Counted from the first letter of the stretch, positions 10,263 to 20,142 are shown. The stretch is 64,000 bases of DNA from Cupriavidus sp. MP-37 (GCF_020618415.1 NZ_CP085345.1:1674001-1738000), one strand, 5' to 3'. A program made the numbers and translations. The notes: generated from the sequence alone by a model not told the origin.

Positions 10263-10282
10263 CGTGGTCAACGCGGACCACG
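10263..10282. promoter_or_regulatory. Palindrome in the edd/zwf divergent promoter region
   Basis: A perfect inverted repeat cgtggtc-n6-gaccacg between the divergent edd and zwf starts. It is a candidate operator for coordinated control of glucose catabolism. Its right arm runs into copy 3 of the dispersed repeat, so the two elements share three bases. The regulator is unknown. Confidence 0.5.
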
Positions 10283-10298
10283 CAGAAATGGGTACGCT
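10280..10298 (+). repeat. Dispersed ~20 bp repeat, copy 3 (one mismatch)
   Basis: Reads acgcagaaatgggtacgct; one c-to-t change from the consensus. It lies 96 bp upstream of the zwf start in the edd/zwf intergenic region and overlaps the palindrome there. Confidence 0.75.
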
Positions 10299-10394
10299 TG
10301 CCTCGCCAAGCCGTAGCGACTCACGTAAACTGGCCGCAACACGGCCGGCCATCGCGCGCCGGCCGCGACAACTCGAATCCTCAAGGAGCGCAGG

Positions 10395-11858
<1,464 letters not shown>

Positions 11859-11892
11859 GCCATCGGCTCGCACCACTGCAAAGGAAGCCGCC

Positions 11893-12573
<681 letters not shown>

Positions 12574-12617
12574 CCGCCACTTGCCCCACCTTCGCGCGAG
12601 GAACGAGATCCGCTGCC

Positions 12618-13631
12618 ATGTCCACTACCGCATCCTTCTCCGCTGACTTCCCCCGCCTGCTCGGCGACGTAGGCGGCACCAACGTGCGCTTTGCGCTGGA
12701 GACCGCGCCCATGCGGATCGGGCCGGTAACGGCGCTGAAGGTGGTGGATTTCCCGTCGCTGGAGGCCGCGCTGCGCCAGTACCTCGACGGCCTGGCCGCG
12801 TCGGGCCAGCCCACGCCGCGCCACGCGGCGATCGGCCTGGCCAATCCGGTGACCGGCGACCAGGTCCGGCTGACCAACCACAACTGGACCTTCTCCATCG
12901 ACGGCATGCGGCGCGCGCTGGGGCTGCAGACACTGGTGGCCATCAACGACTTCACCGCGCTGGCGCTGGCGCTGCCGCACCTGCCCGCCGACGGCCTGGT
13001 GCAGGTGCGCGCCGGCACTGCGGTGCGCACGGCGCCGCTGGCGCTGGTCGGGCCCGGCACCGGGCTGGGCGTATCGGGACTGGTGCCGGCGCCGGGCGGG
13101 CAGGCCGTGGCGTTGGCCGGCGAAGGCGGCCATATCGAGCTGATGCCCGACACCGACGACGAATGGATCGCCTGGCGCGCGGCCCATCGCAACGTCGGCC
13201 GGGTCTCGGCCGAGCGGCTTTTGAGCGGCAGCGGCCTGTCGCATATCCATGCCGCGCTGGCCGCAGAAACGGGTACGCTTTTGCTTGCGCCGCTGCAGCC
13301 GGCGCAGGTCACCGCCGGCGCCTTCGAGCGCAACGACCCGCTGTGCCAGCGCGCCATGGCGGTGTTTTTCGGGCTGCTGGGCTCGGTCGCCGCCGATATC
13401 GCGCTGGTCATCGGCGCGCGTGGCGGGGTCTATCTGGGCGGCGGCATCCTGCCGCGCTTCGTGCCGGCGCTGCAGGCCTCGGTGTTCGCCGAGCGCTTTG
13501 TCGCCAAGGGCCGCATGCGCGGCTGGCTCGAGGCAGTGCCGGTCCATGTCATCACCGCCAGCCATCCGGCGTTGGCCGGGCTGGCGCAAGCGCTGGCCGA
13601 GCGCCTCGGCGGCGCGGGCGGGAACGCTTAG
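12618..13631 (+). CDS. glk: Glucokinase
   Basis: A 337-residue bacterial-type (Glk family) glucokinase. The phosphate-binding motif GDVGGTNVRFAL begins at residue 16. The adenosine-side motif LVGPGTGLGVSGLV and the EGGHIELMP segment are both present. It is free-standing, unlike the Glk-RpiR fusion common in Burkholderia. An in-frame copy of the dispersed repeat lies at 13263-13279 and encodes AETGTL. The stop is two bases before the response-regulator start, so the two-component genes look translationally linked to the sugar operon. Confidence 0.95.
   Translation: MSTTASFSADFPRLLGDVGGTNVRFALETAPMRIGPVTALKVVDFPSLEAALRQYLDGLAASGQPTPRHAAIGLANPVTGDQVRLTNHNWTFSIDGMRRALGLQTLVAINDFTALALALPHLPADGLVQVRAGTAVRTAPLALVGPGTGLGVSGLVPAPGGQAVALAGEGGHIELMPDTDDEWIAWRAAHRNVGRVSAERLLSGSGLSHIHAALAAETGTLLLAPLQPAQVTAGAFERNDPLCQRAMAVFFGLLGSVAADIALVIGARGGVYLGGGILPRFVPALQASVFAERFVAKGRMRGWLEAVPVHVITASHPALAGLAQALAERLGGAGGNA
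13263..13279 (+). repeat. Dispersed repeat, copy 4, inside glk
   Basis: Exact gcagaaacgggtacgct within the glk coding frame. It is the only copy inside a gene and lacks the acgc start seen at the others, so it may be a partial copy or, less likely, coincidence. Confidence 0.6.
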
Positions 13632-13633
13632 CC

Positions 13634-14347
13634 ATGCGCGTGCTGCTGGTCGAAGACGACGCCATGATCGGCGAGAGCGTCAAGCTCGCGCTGCGCCAGG
13701 AAGGCTTTGCCGTCGATTGGGTGCGCGACGGCGACGCCGGCCTGGCCGCGGCCAGCACCGTGCAGGACGACCAGGCCTGCTACGACCTGATCCTGCTCGA
13801 CCTGGGGCTGCCGCGCCGCCCCGGCCTGGAGGTGCTGCGCGCATTGCGCGCGCGCGGCGTGCCCACGCCGGTGCTGATCCTGACCGCGCGCGACGCGGTC
13901 GCCGACCGTGTCGCCGGCCTCAATGCCGGCGCCGACGATTACCTGGTCAAGCCCTTCGACCTGCAGGAGCTGGCCGCGCGCATGCACGCGCTGGCACGCC
14001 GCGCCGCCGGGCGCGCCGAACCGCTGGTCACCTACGGCGACATCGTGCTCAATCCCGCCACGCGCGAAGCCACCTGCCGCGGCGAGCCGGTGCGGCTGTC
14101 GGCGCGCGAGTTCGCGCTGCTGTCCGCGCTGATGGCGCGCCCCGGCAAGGTGTGGTCGGTGCCGCAGCTGCAGGAGCGGCTCTATGGCTGGGACGACGAA
14201 GTCGGCAGCAATACCGTCGAGGTCTACATCCATGCGCTGCGCAAGAAGTTCGGCGCAGCGCTGATCCGCAATATCCGCGGCGTTGGCTACGTGGTACCGC
14301 GCCTTGACAGCGAAGCGGCGGCGGATGGCGACGGGGAGGGCGGCTGA
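13634..14347 (+). CDS. OmpR-family response regulator
   Basis: A 237-residue regulator. The receiver domain (residues 1-120) has acidic pocket residues D8/D9, the phosphoacceptor Asp56 in LILLDLGLP, and the lysine of DDYLVKPFD. A winged-helix DNA-binding domain follows (LSAREFALLSALMARPGKVWSV; TVEVYIHALRKKFG; IRNIRGVGYVV). It resembles the QseB/TctD group. The gene begins two bases after glk and overlaps the kinase gene by one base (tgatg). The order glk-regulator-sensor recalls glk-gltR-gltS of pseudomonads, so a role in sugar uptake or catabolism is a reasonable inference. Confidence 0.93.
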   Translation: MRVLLVEDDAMIGESVKLALRQEGFAVDWVRDGDAGLAAASTVQDDQACYDLILLDLGLPRRPGLEVLRALRARGVPTPVLILTARDAVADRVAGLNAGADDYLVKPFDLQELAARMHALARRAAGRAEPLVTYGDIVLNPATREATCRGEPVRLSAREFALLSALMARPGKVWSVPQLQERLYGWDDEVGSNTVEVYIHALRKKFGAALIRNIRGVGYVVPRLDSEAAADGDGEGG

Positions 14348-15672
14348 TGCGCTCGATCCAGCGAACGCTGCTGGGATGGCTGGCCGCCGGCCTGGTGGCC
14401 GGCATCGCCATCGCCACCGCGCTGATCTACGGGCAGGCGCGGCAGGAGGCCAATGCGCTGTTTGACTACCAGATGAAGCAGATGGCCGCGGCGCTGCCGA
14501 GCCAGTTCGCCAACCCGGTGGCGCCGCCCTTCCTCGGCGCGCCCGGCGACCTCGCGCATGCCGACGAGGACGTGGTGATCCATATCTGGGACGGCTCCGG
14601 GCGCAGCCTTTACTTGTCGCATTCGCACCCGGCGCTGCCCGCGCGCGCCGAGCTGGGTTTCTCCAACGTGACCACGCAGCAGGGCGAATGGCGCCTGTAC
14701 AGCATGCAGCTCGGGCCCGCCGTGGTGCAGATCGCGCAGCCGATGAGCGCGCGCCGCACGCTGGCCGCGCGCATGGCGCTGCGCACCGTGGCACCGCTGC
14801 TGCTGTTGCTGCCGCTGCTGGGCTGGCTGGTGTGGATGGCGGTGGGCCGCGGCCTGCGGCCGCTGCGCGAGATCGCCACCGAGGTGCGCGCGCGCGACGC
14901 CAACACGCTGGCGCCGCTGGCGGTGCGTCCGATGCCCGACGAGATCGCGCCGCTGAGCGCGGCACTGAACCAGCTGCTGGAGCGGCTCTCGCATGCCATC
15001 GACACCCAGCGCGCCTTCGTCGCCGATGCCGCGCACGCGCTGCGCACGCCGCTGACGGCACTGCAGCTGCAGGCACAGCTGGTCGAGCGCGCCGACGACG
15101 GCGCCGCGCGCGACGAAGCCATCGGCAAGCTGCGCCAGGGACTGGAGCGGCTGACCCACCTGGTCACCCAGCTGCTGACGCTGGCGCGGCAGGAACCGGG
15201 CGCGGCCGTGCCCCCGCACGAACCGGTGGAGCTGCATCAGCTGGCCGCAAGCGTGGTCGCCGACATGGCGCAGGCCGCCCTCGATCGCGACATCGACCTG
15301 GGACTGGACGGCAGCGCCGACGCCGCCCCCGCCGTGGTACGCGGCGATGCCGATGCGTTGCGCATCCTGCTGACCAACCTGCTGGACAACGCGCTGGCAT
15401 ACATCCCCGCCGGCGCACGCGTCGACGTGGCGGTGCGGCGCAGCGCCGACGGGCGCAGCGTGGAACTGGTGGTCAGCGACAACGGACCGGGCATCCCCGC
15501 CGAAGAGCGCGCGCGCGTGTTCGACCGCTTCTATCGCGTGGCCGATGCCCCGACCGGCGGCAGCGGGCTGGGGCTCGCCATCGTCGCCGAGATCGCGCAG
15601 TCGCATGGCGCCAGGGTGGTGCTGGAAGATGCGGGGCCGGGGTTGCGGGTCAGGGTGGTGTTTCCGGTTTAG
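14347..15672 (+). CDS. Sensor histidine kinase (QseC/TctE-like)
   Basis: A 441-residue membrane kinase partnered with the preceding regulator. TM1 is near residues 8-28. A periplasmic segment of ~125 residues follows, then TM2 (VAPLLLLLPLLGWLVWMAVGRGL) and a HAMP-like linker. The H-box AHALRTPLTALQLQAQL carries the phosphoacceptor His230. The N-box (LLTNLLDNALAYIP) and G-boxes (VVSDNGPGIP, GGSGLGLAIVAEIA) complete the ATPase domain. The stop overlaps that of the convergent SLOG-like gene by three bases. Confidence 0.93.
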   Translation: MRSIQRTLLGWLAAGLVAGIAIATALIYGQARQEANALFDYQMKQMAAALPSQFANPVAPPFLGAPGDLAHADEDVVIHIWDGSGRSLYLSHSHPALPARAELGFSNVTTQQGEWRLYSMQLGPAVVQIAQPMSARRTLAARMALRTVAPLLLLLPLLGWLVWMAVGRGLRPLREIATEVRARDANTLAPLAVRPMPDEIAPLSAALNQLLERLSHAIDTQRAFVADAAHALRTPLTALQLQAQLVERADDGAARDEAIGKLRQGLERLTHLVTQLLTLARQEPGAAVPPHEPVELHQLAASVVADMAQAALDRDIDLGLDGSADAAPAVVRGDADALRILLTNLLDNALAYIPAGARVDVAVRRSADGRSVELVVSDNGPGIPAEERARVFDRFYRVADAPTGGSGLGLAIVAEIAQSHGARVVLEDAGPGLRVRVVFPV

Positions 15673-16238
15673 CCCGGGTCTGCAAACATTGCGGCCTGCT
15701 CGTTCCGCAACTGACCGAAACAGGAACGCAAATCCAGTTTTTCTTGTGCCTTGCGCAAGTCCGGCGCGGCCATGAAGGAAAGCAGCCGCTCGAATTGCTC
15801 CACCCCGCGCACGGTGAGGAAGGACTTGGTCGTATTGATAAAAACGACGGAAACCTTTCTGCGCAGCAGCAACGCCATGACGTTGCGGAGCGTACCCGTG
15901 CTGCGAGCGTCCCAGATCATCAGGCCGAATTCTGCTGCCTTCGCCATCTCGACATCCTTCGCGGTGAAATAGGCGCGCGAGCCGGGCACTGCATGCGTGG
16001 CGTCGACACAAACCACTGCCCAGCCGCCGATGTTGTTGCGAGGCTTGGGCCCGCTGCAGTAGACGATGGCCTGCGCCATACCTTTGCCGCTCAGATATGC
16101 CTGGACGGAACTGTCGGCGCCGTTCGCGTCGCCCACGATCACGGTGTGGTCGCCCTCGACAATGCTATCGATGCGTGCTTTGACCCTGGGGTCGAGTTGC
16201 CCGATGCTGATCGAACCCGCAACAAAGATCTTGCTCAT
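15669..16238 (-). CDS. SLOG-like Rossmann-fold protein of unknown function
   Basis: A 189-residue protein that I do not recognise as a named family. The N-terminal strand KIFVAGSISIG, a glycine/acid loop VGDANGADSSVQAYL (residues 35-49) and a late WDARSTGTLRNVMALLLRRKVSVVFI stretch (109-134) match the layout of SLOG/LOG/DprA-type nucleotide-binding folds. In these the GxxxGAD loop and the S/T-G-T loop bind a nucleotide. It is the second gene of a pair with a phosphoribosyltransferase-like gene 10 bp upstream; gaggt precedes the ATG at 16238. A GTG nine bases earlier is an alternative start. Base composition is clearly less GC-rich than the neighbours, suggesting transfer. Confidence 0.72.
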   Translation of the reverse strand: MSKIFVAGSISIGQLDPRVKARIDSIVEGDHTVIVGDANGADSSVQAYLSGKGMAQAIVYCSGPKPRNNIGGWAVVCVDATHAVPGSRAYFTAKDVEMAKAAEFGLMIWDARSTGTLRNVMALLLRRKVSVVFINTTKSFLTVRGVEQFERLLSFMAAPDLRKAQEKLDLRSCFGQLRNEQAAMFADPG

Positions 16239-16248
16239 CCATCGCACC

Positions 16249-16827
16249 TCACCACGTTATGGTCACGACGTAGATGCCAGCAACCTTCGCGTAACCCCTC
16301 AGAACACGGCACGCTTCTTCCAACGATGCGCCCGTGTCGTACCGGTCGTCGATCAGCAACACGTTGCGGCGCGCGAATCCAGGCAACTTGTCATGCAGCG
16401 TGATCTGCCCTGCCAATGCCGCCGCGCGGGACGCTTTCGTTCCCATGTCCTTCAGGACTTGTCCTGTCAGTGCCTTGGACAAGATGCGGGAATGGACTGG
16501 CCGGCACACGATTCTACCAAGGGCAGCCGCGACCTCCAGCACAGGCTGCCGGGCGCGAAGCCGGGAGGCCGGCATCGTCACAATGCAGCCGACGTCGGCA
16601 AAGCGGGGGCAAATGCTCTCGGTGATTTGCATGGCAATGGGTTGCGCCTGGCTCCAGTCCTGTCGGTACTTCAACTGATAGAGTGCCTCGCCGGCCGGGG
16701 AGCGCTTCGTCTCGAACACCGCACGGCCCCATGCATCTTCGCCCAGATAGATGCTGCTGCGGGTGTGCTTGTCCAGAGCAAAGCCAAGATCCCAGTTTCC
16801 GTGGAGCTCCCGCACCTGCACGTCCAT
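16249..16827 (-). CDS. ComF-like phosphoribosyltransferase-domain protein
   Basis: A 192-residue protein. The PRPP-binding motif VLLIDDRYDTGAS is at 156-168. A ComF-type layout precedes it: MPASRLRARQPVLEVAAALG near 85-104, then LKDMGTKASRAAALAG. The first ~70 residues (ALDKHTRSSIYLGEDAWGR; GEALYQLKYR) are not part of classic ComF and may hold a partner or substrate site. The start at 16827 has ggggaa upstream. A longer open frame exists, but its extension is made of non-coding sequence that includes two copies of the dispersed repeat. First gene of the pair with the SLOG-like protein; lower GC than surroundings. Function unknown. Confidence 0.75.
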   Translation of the reverse strand: MDVQVRELHGNWDLGFALDKHTRSSIYLGEDAWGRAVFETKRSPAGEALYQLKYRQDWSQAQPIAMQITESICPRFADVGCIVTMPASRLRARQPVLEVAAALGRIVCRPVHSRILSKALTGQVLKDMGTKASRAAALAGQITLHDKLPGFARRNVLLIDDRYDTGASLEEACRVLRGYAKVAGIYVVTITW

Positions 16828-16998
16828 CTTGTTCCCCGGTTCATCGCGCCCAGGCCATGTTCCGGGGACGGAAGGTTCAGACCCAGGGCCAGAATCTGAA
16901 AACGGGAACGAAACACGCCGGAATCCGAATCGCTTGCTGATGCGTTTCTCAGATGCCGCGACACCGGACTTGCCAAAGGCGACTGCCCATCCATCGTT

Positions 16999-17017
16999 AC
17001 GCAGAAACGGGTACGCT
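16999..17017 (+). repeat. Dispersed ~20 bp repeat, copy 5
   Basis: Exact acgcagaaacgggtacgct, 171 bp upstream of the phosphoribosyltransferase start and in the opposite orientation to that gene. Confidence 0.8.
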
Positions 17018-17131
17018 TTGCACCTCGCAAGCCGAGGAAGCAACGCGATTGGGTGCGCCTGTTCCGCAGGAAAGCCCACCCTTATCCCGGGTCCGAAGGC
17101 GCCGCGGCATGACTTTGCCAGCCCCGCCGCA

Positions 17132-17152
17132 GCACGCAGAAACGGGTACGCT
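17132..17152 (+). repeat. Dispersed ~20 bp repeat, copy 6
   Basis: Exact gcacgcagaaacgggtacgc followed by t. It lies 85 bp upstream of yccF and points towards it; it is a direct repeat of copy 5. Confidence 0.8.
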
Positions 17153-17237
17153 TTCGCGGCGCGCGCCATTTAGCGCCATGCCGGCGCGACGCCATTGCGT
17201 ATCATGCGTGTTGTTCCCTCACTGGTGAAACGACAGC

Positions 17238-17693
17238 ATGCGCGCGATCGGCAACTTCCTCTGGTTCATCCTTGGCGGCGTGGTAATGGGCCTGGCCTGG
17301 TGGCTGGCAGGGCTGCTGGCCTTTGTCTCGATCATCGGCATTCCCTGGGGCAAGGCCTGCTTCGTGATCGGCAGCTTCACCTTCTTTCCGTTCGGCAAGC
17401 AGGCCATCAGCCGGCGCGAGCTGACCGGGCGCGACGATGTCGGCACCGGTGCGCTGGGGCTGGTCGGCAATGTGCTGTGGTTTGTCTTTGCCGGCGTGTG
17501 GCTAGCCATCGGCCACGTCATGGCGGCGGTGGCCAATTTCGTCACCATCATCGGCATCCCGTTCGCGATCCAGCATCTGAAGCTGGCCGGCATTGCGCTG
17601 GCGCCGATCGGCCAGACCGTGGTCAGCAACGAGATGGCCGACGCCGCGCGCCGCGATGGCGCGCGCGCGCAGGTGGACCACCTGCGCCGCTGA
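17238..17693 (+). CDS. yccF: YccF-family inner-membrane protein
   Basis: A 151-residue protein with the duplicated YccF domain. The first repeat is GNFLWFILGGVVMGLAWWLAGLLAFVSIIGIPWGKACF. The second is GNVLWFVFAGVWLAIGHVMAAVANFVTIIGIPFAIQHLKLA. Each has a hydrophobic hairpin ending in the IGIP motif, as in E. coli YccF. Function is not established; relatives often sit near genes of inorganic ion homeostasis. The C-terminus is charged and cytoplasmic-looking. It is monocistronic here, converging on the marR-type gene. Confidence 0.88.
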   Translation: MRAIGNFLWFILGGVVMGLAWWLAGLLAFVSIIGIPWGKACFVIGSFTFFPFGKQAISRRELTGRDDVGTGALGLVGNVLWFVFAGVWLAIGHVMAAVANFVTIIGIPFAIQHLKLAGIALAPIGQTVVSNEMADAARRDGARAQVDHLRR

Positions 17694-17697
17694 GCGC

Positions 17698-18168
17698 TCA
17701 GGCTTCCGCGTCGTCGTCGCCTTCCTCGTCCTGCCGGCCGGCGTGGGCAACCAGCCGGTCGAGCAGGTCGCCCAGCTGCGCCTGTTCGGCTTCGCTCAGG
17801 CAGCCGAAGATCTCTTCATTGCGCCGGGCGATCATGGCGATCGCCTGCCGGTACAGCGGCTTGCCCTGCGCGGTCAGCGACAGCACCACGCCGCGGCCGT
17901 CGGCCGCGCTGGCTTCCTTGCTGACCAGCCCGCGCGCCACCAGCGCCTGCGCCGAGCGGCTGGCCTGGCCCTTGGTCAGGTTGGCGCGCTGCGCCAGCGC
18001 ATTGACCGACAGCGGCGCGAAGGCGCCGATCGCCGCCAGGCAGCGGCCTTCGCTGAGCAGCAGCCCGCATTGCTCCAGGTAGGCGGCGGCACTGTCCTTG
18101 TCGCTGAGCTTGTTGACCTGGTGAAGGCGATAGGTCAGGAACTGTTCGAGGCGTGGCAATGGCTTCAT
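17698..18168 (-). CDS. MarR-family transcriptional regulator
   Basis: A 156-residue winged-helix regulator with helix-turn-helix LSVNALAQRANLTKGQASRSAQALVARGLV and wing DGRGVVLSLT. It is the last gene of the monooxygenase/DUF2783/MarR operon and overlaps the preceding small gene by four bases (atga). It probably controls its own operon through the inverted repeats at 20105-20142, with an aromatic compound as likely effector. The acidic tail (DEEGDDDAEA) is unusual but short. Confidence 0.92.
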   Translation of the reverse strand: MKPLPRLEQFLTYRLHQVNKLSDKDSAAAYLEQCGLLLSEGRCLAAIGAFAPLSVNALAQRANLTKGQASRSAQALVARGLVSKEASAADGRGVVLSLTAQGKPLYRQAIAMIARRNEEIFGCLSEAEQAQLGDLLDRLVAHAGRQDEEGDDDAEA

Positions 18169-18392
18169 GGCGTTTCCGTTTCGGGCGTCGGCATTGTAGA
18201 GCCGCCGGGGCGCTCTTGCCGGCTGCGCGCCTCGGCCTCGTCGATCAGCGCCAGCACCGGCGCCAGCGCTTGCTGCCGGCTCATCAGGCCCAGGCACACC
18301 ATCGCCAGCAGCAGCGGCGCGCGGGCCTCGCCGGTGCGGCCCATGGCTTCGCACAGTCGGGTATAGGCCTGGTCGAGGTCTTCAGCTTGCAT
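18165..18392 (-). CDS. DUF2783-type small protein
   Basis: A 75-residue protein. The segment DLDQAYTRLCEAMGRTGEARAPLLLAMVCLGLMSRQQALAPVLALIDEAE matches my memory of DUF2783, a small helical family found beside FAD-dependent aromatic hydroxylases. Its start codon lies 11 bases inside the end of the monooxygenase gene and its stop overlaps the marR start, so all three are translationally coupled. Role unknown; an accessory subunit or stability factor of the hydroxylase would fit. Confidence 0.7.
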   Translation of the reverse strand: MQAEDLDQAYTRLCEAMGRTGEARAPLLLAMVCLGLMSRQQALAPVLALIDEAEARSRQERPGGSTMPTPETETP

Positions 18393-20070
18393 GGCGGACT
18401 CCGGTTTGCAGCAGGGGGGCGAGGGTGGCGCGCACGGCGTCCCATGACGGTTCGCGCCAGCGCGCCAGCACATAGCCATCGGGACGGATCAGGTAGAGCG
18501 TGCCGGGCTTTGCACCATAGCGCGCGTGGGCCTGGCCGTCGATGTCGGCCAGCGCGGTGGCGCCTGCCGGGGCGCCCGAGACCACCTCGTACGCATGCAG
18601 GGCCTGCGCATGCGCCTGCGCGAGCGCGGCCAGCGGCTCGGGCAGCGCAGAGGGGCCGGCGCCATCCCGGAACCAGAGCAGGGTCAAGCGCTGCCCGAAG
18701 CATTGCGTGAGATGCCGGATGCCGTCCGGGCCGTCCACGCGCATCTCCGGCGCCGGCACGCCCGGGGCCGCGCCCGGGCAATCGGCGCCGAAGTCGCTGG
18801 GACCGTTCAGCGCCGAATCGGCATAGGCAACCGGTGCCGACTGCCGCGGATTGATCAGCGAACGCACCGCCGGCTCGGCCGGCGCCAGCCGCAGCGTGGC
18901 CTCGCGCATCAGCTTGAAGGCGAAGTCGGGCGGCGCCATGAACTCGGTGCTCTTGGCGCCGTAGGCAAGGTTCTGGCGCGTTGCGTGCACGCGTTCGGCG
19001 GAATAGGTATCGAGCAGGCTGTCGCCGGCCTGGCCGCGCAGCACCCAGGCCAGCTTCCACGCCAGGTTGCCGGCATCGTCCAGCCCCGAATTGAGCCCGC
19101 GCACGCCGAAGATCGGCACCAGGTGCGCGGCGTCGCCGGCGAACAGGACGCGGCCGTGGCGGTAATCCTGCAGGGTCAGGCACTTGGCGTTGTACATCGA
19201 GATCCACAGCGGCCGCCACGGCTCGGTCTCGCCGATCATGTCCAGATGGCTCTGCACGCGCGGCAGCACGTTCTCGGGCTTGACCGCCTCGTCTGCGTCT
19301 TCGTCGTCGCGGATCTGGTAGTCGATGCGCCAGACGTCGTCGGGCTGGCGGTGCATCAGCAGGGTCGATCCGGGATTGGAGGGCGGGTCGAACCAGGCTA
19401 GCCGCTCCACCTCGCGCCGGGTCTTCTGCACGATATCGACGATCACGTAGCGGCCTTCGTACTGCGTGCCTTCCATGCGCAGGCCCAGTTGCTCGCGCAC
19501 CGTGCTGCGTCCGCCGTCGCACGCCACCAGCCATTGCGCATCGACCTGCACCGCGCCGTCGCCGGTCTCGATCTCGGCCACCACGCCGCCGGCGTGCTGG
19601 CGCAGTGTCCGCAGCCGCGCGCCGAAGCGCACCTCGGCAGGCACCGCGCCGCGCAGCGCGGCATCGTGGGCGAAGGCCTCCAGGTAGTACTGCTGGATAT
19701 TGACCATCGGCGCAAAACGCTCGCCCGGCTCGCTCGGCATGCGGAAGTGCAGCACCTGGGTATCGCGATAGTAGCTGCGCCCGCCGACCCAGGGCAGGCC
19801 GGTTTCGACGGTGGCCCGGTCGGCGCCCGCCCAGCCGAGGATCTCCAGCGAGCGCCGTGCCATGCAGATCGCGCGGCTGCCGGCGCAGTAGCCGTGGTCG
19901 GCTTCCACCACCAGCGCGGCAATGCCCTGGCGCGCCAGCAGCGCGGCCAGGGTCAGGCCGACCGGGCCGCCGCCGGCGATCAGCACCGGTACGTGCGTCG
20001 GCCAGGGACGGGATGAATCAGGCGGTGGTGCGGGCGGCACCGGCAGGTGAGGTGCGTCGAGGTCTGTCAT
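18382..20070 (-). CDS. FAD-dependent aromatic monooxygenase (MhpA/PheA-TfdB-like)
   Basis: A 562-residue class A flavoprotein hydroxylase. The dinucleotide-binding motif VLIAGGGPVGLTLAALLARQG is near residue 30. The central DG motif WLVACDGGRSTVREQLGL and the second FAD motif RVLFAGDAAHLVPIFGVRGLNSGLDDAGNLAWKLA are also present. A thioredoxin-like C-terminal domain follows (LYLIRPDGYVLARW), as in MhpA and phenol hydroxylases. The family ring-hydroxylates phenolic acids using NAD(P)H and O2. The aromatic substrate cannot be read from sequence, and no ring-cleavage genes are adjacent. First gene of the operon with DUF2783 and MarR. Confidence 0.88.
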   Translation of the reverse strand: MTDLDAPHLPVPPAPPPDSSRPWPTHVPVLIAGGGPVGLTLAALLARQGIAALVVEADHGYCAGSRAICMARRSLEILGWAGADRATVETGLPWVGGRSYYRDTQVLHFRMPSEPGERFAPMVNIQQYYLEAFAHDAALRGAVPAEVRFGARLRTLRQHAGGVVAEIETGDGAVQVDAQWLVACDGGRSTVREQLGLRMEGTQYEGRYVIVDIVQKTRREVERLAWFDPPSNPGSTLLMHRQPDDVWRIDYQIRDDEDADEAVKPENVLPRVQSHLDMIGETEPWRPLWISMYNAKCLTLQDYRHGRVLFAGDAAHLVPIFGVRGLNSGLDDAGNLAWKLAWVLRGQAGDSLLDTYSAERVHATRQNLAYGAKSTEFMAPPDFAFKLMREATLRLAPAEPAVRSLINPRQSAPVAYADSALNGPSDFGADCPGAAPGVPAPEMRVDGPDGIRHLTQCFGQRLTLLWFRDGAGPSALPEPLAALAQAHAQALHAYEVVSGAPAGATALADIDGQAHARYGAKPGTLYLIRPDGYVLARWREPSWDAVRATLAPLLQTGVRHAS

Positions 20071-20104
20071 GACGGTCTATGGGCTGAGGCATGTGGTTGT
20101 GGGC

Positions 20105-20142
20105 GCAACTATATCGGCAATGTAGTTGCGCACGAAACTAGT
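20105..20142. promoter_or_regulatory. Candidate MarR operator cluster upstream of the monooxygenase
   Basis: Inverted repeat gcaacta (20105-20111) / tagttgc (20123-20129). The right arm also forms a second dyad, tagttgcgcacgaaacta (20123-20140), of the MarR-type tagttgc/caacta pattern, and actagt closes the cluster. It lies 35-72 bp before the monooxygenase start, where a repressor would act. Confidence 0.65.

Larger units (their letters stand above)
16828..17237. other. 410 bp intergenic region with two repeat copies
   Basis: It separates the phosphoribosyltransferase cassette (leftwards) from yccF (rightwards) and must hold both promoters. It contains copies 5 and 6 of the dispersed repeat in the same orientation, 133 bp apart. 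Several frames are open across it but none has a plausible start, ribosome site or recognisable product. Confidence 0.55.

Noticed and set aside
16249..17169. A 306-codon version of the phosphoribosyltransferase gene starting at 17169
   Set aside because: The extra 114 codons read through intergenic DNA including two repeat copies (giving AYPFLR twice) and have no ribosome site; the ATG at 16827 fits better.
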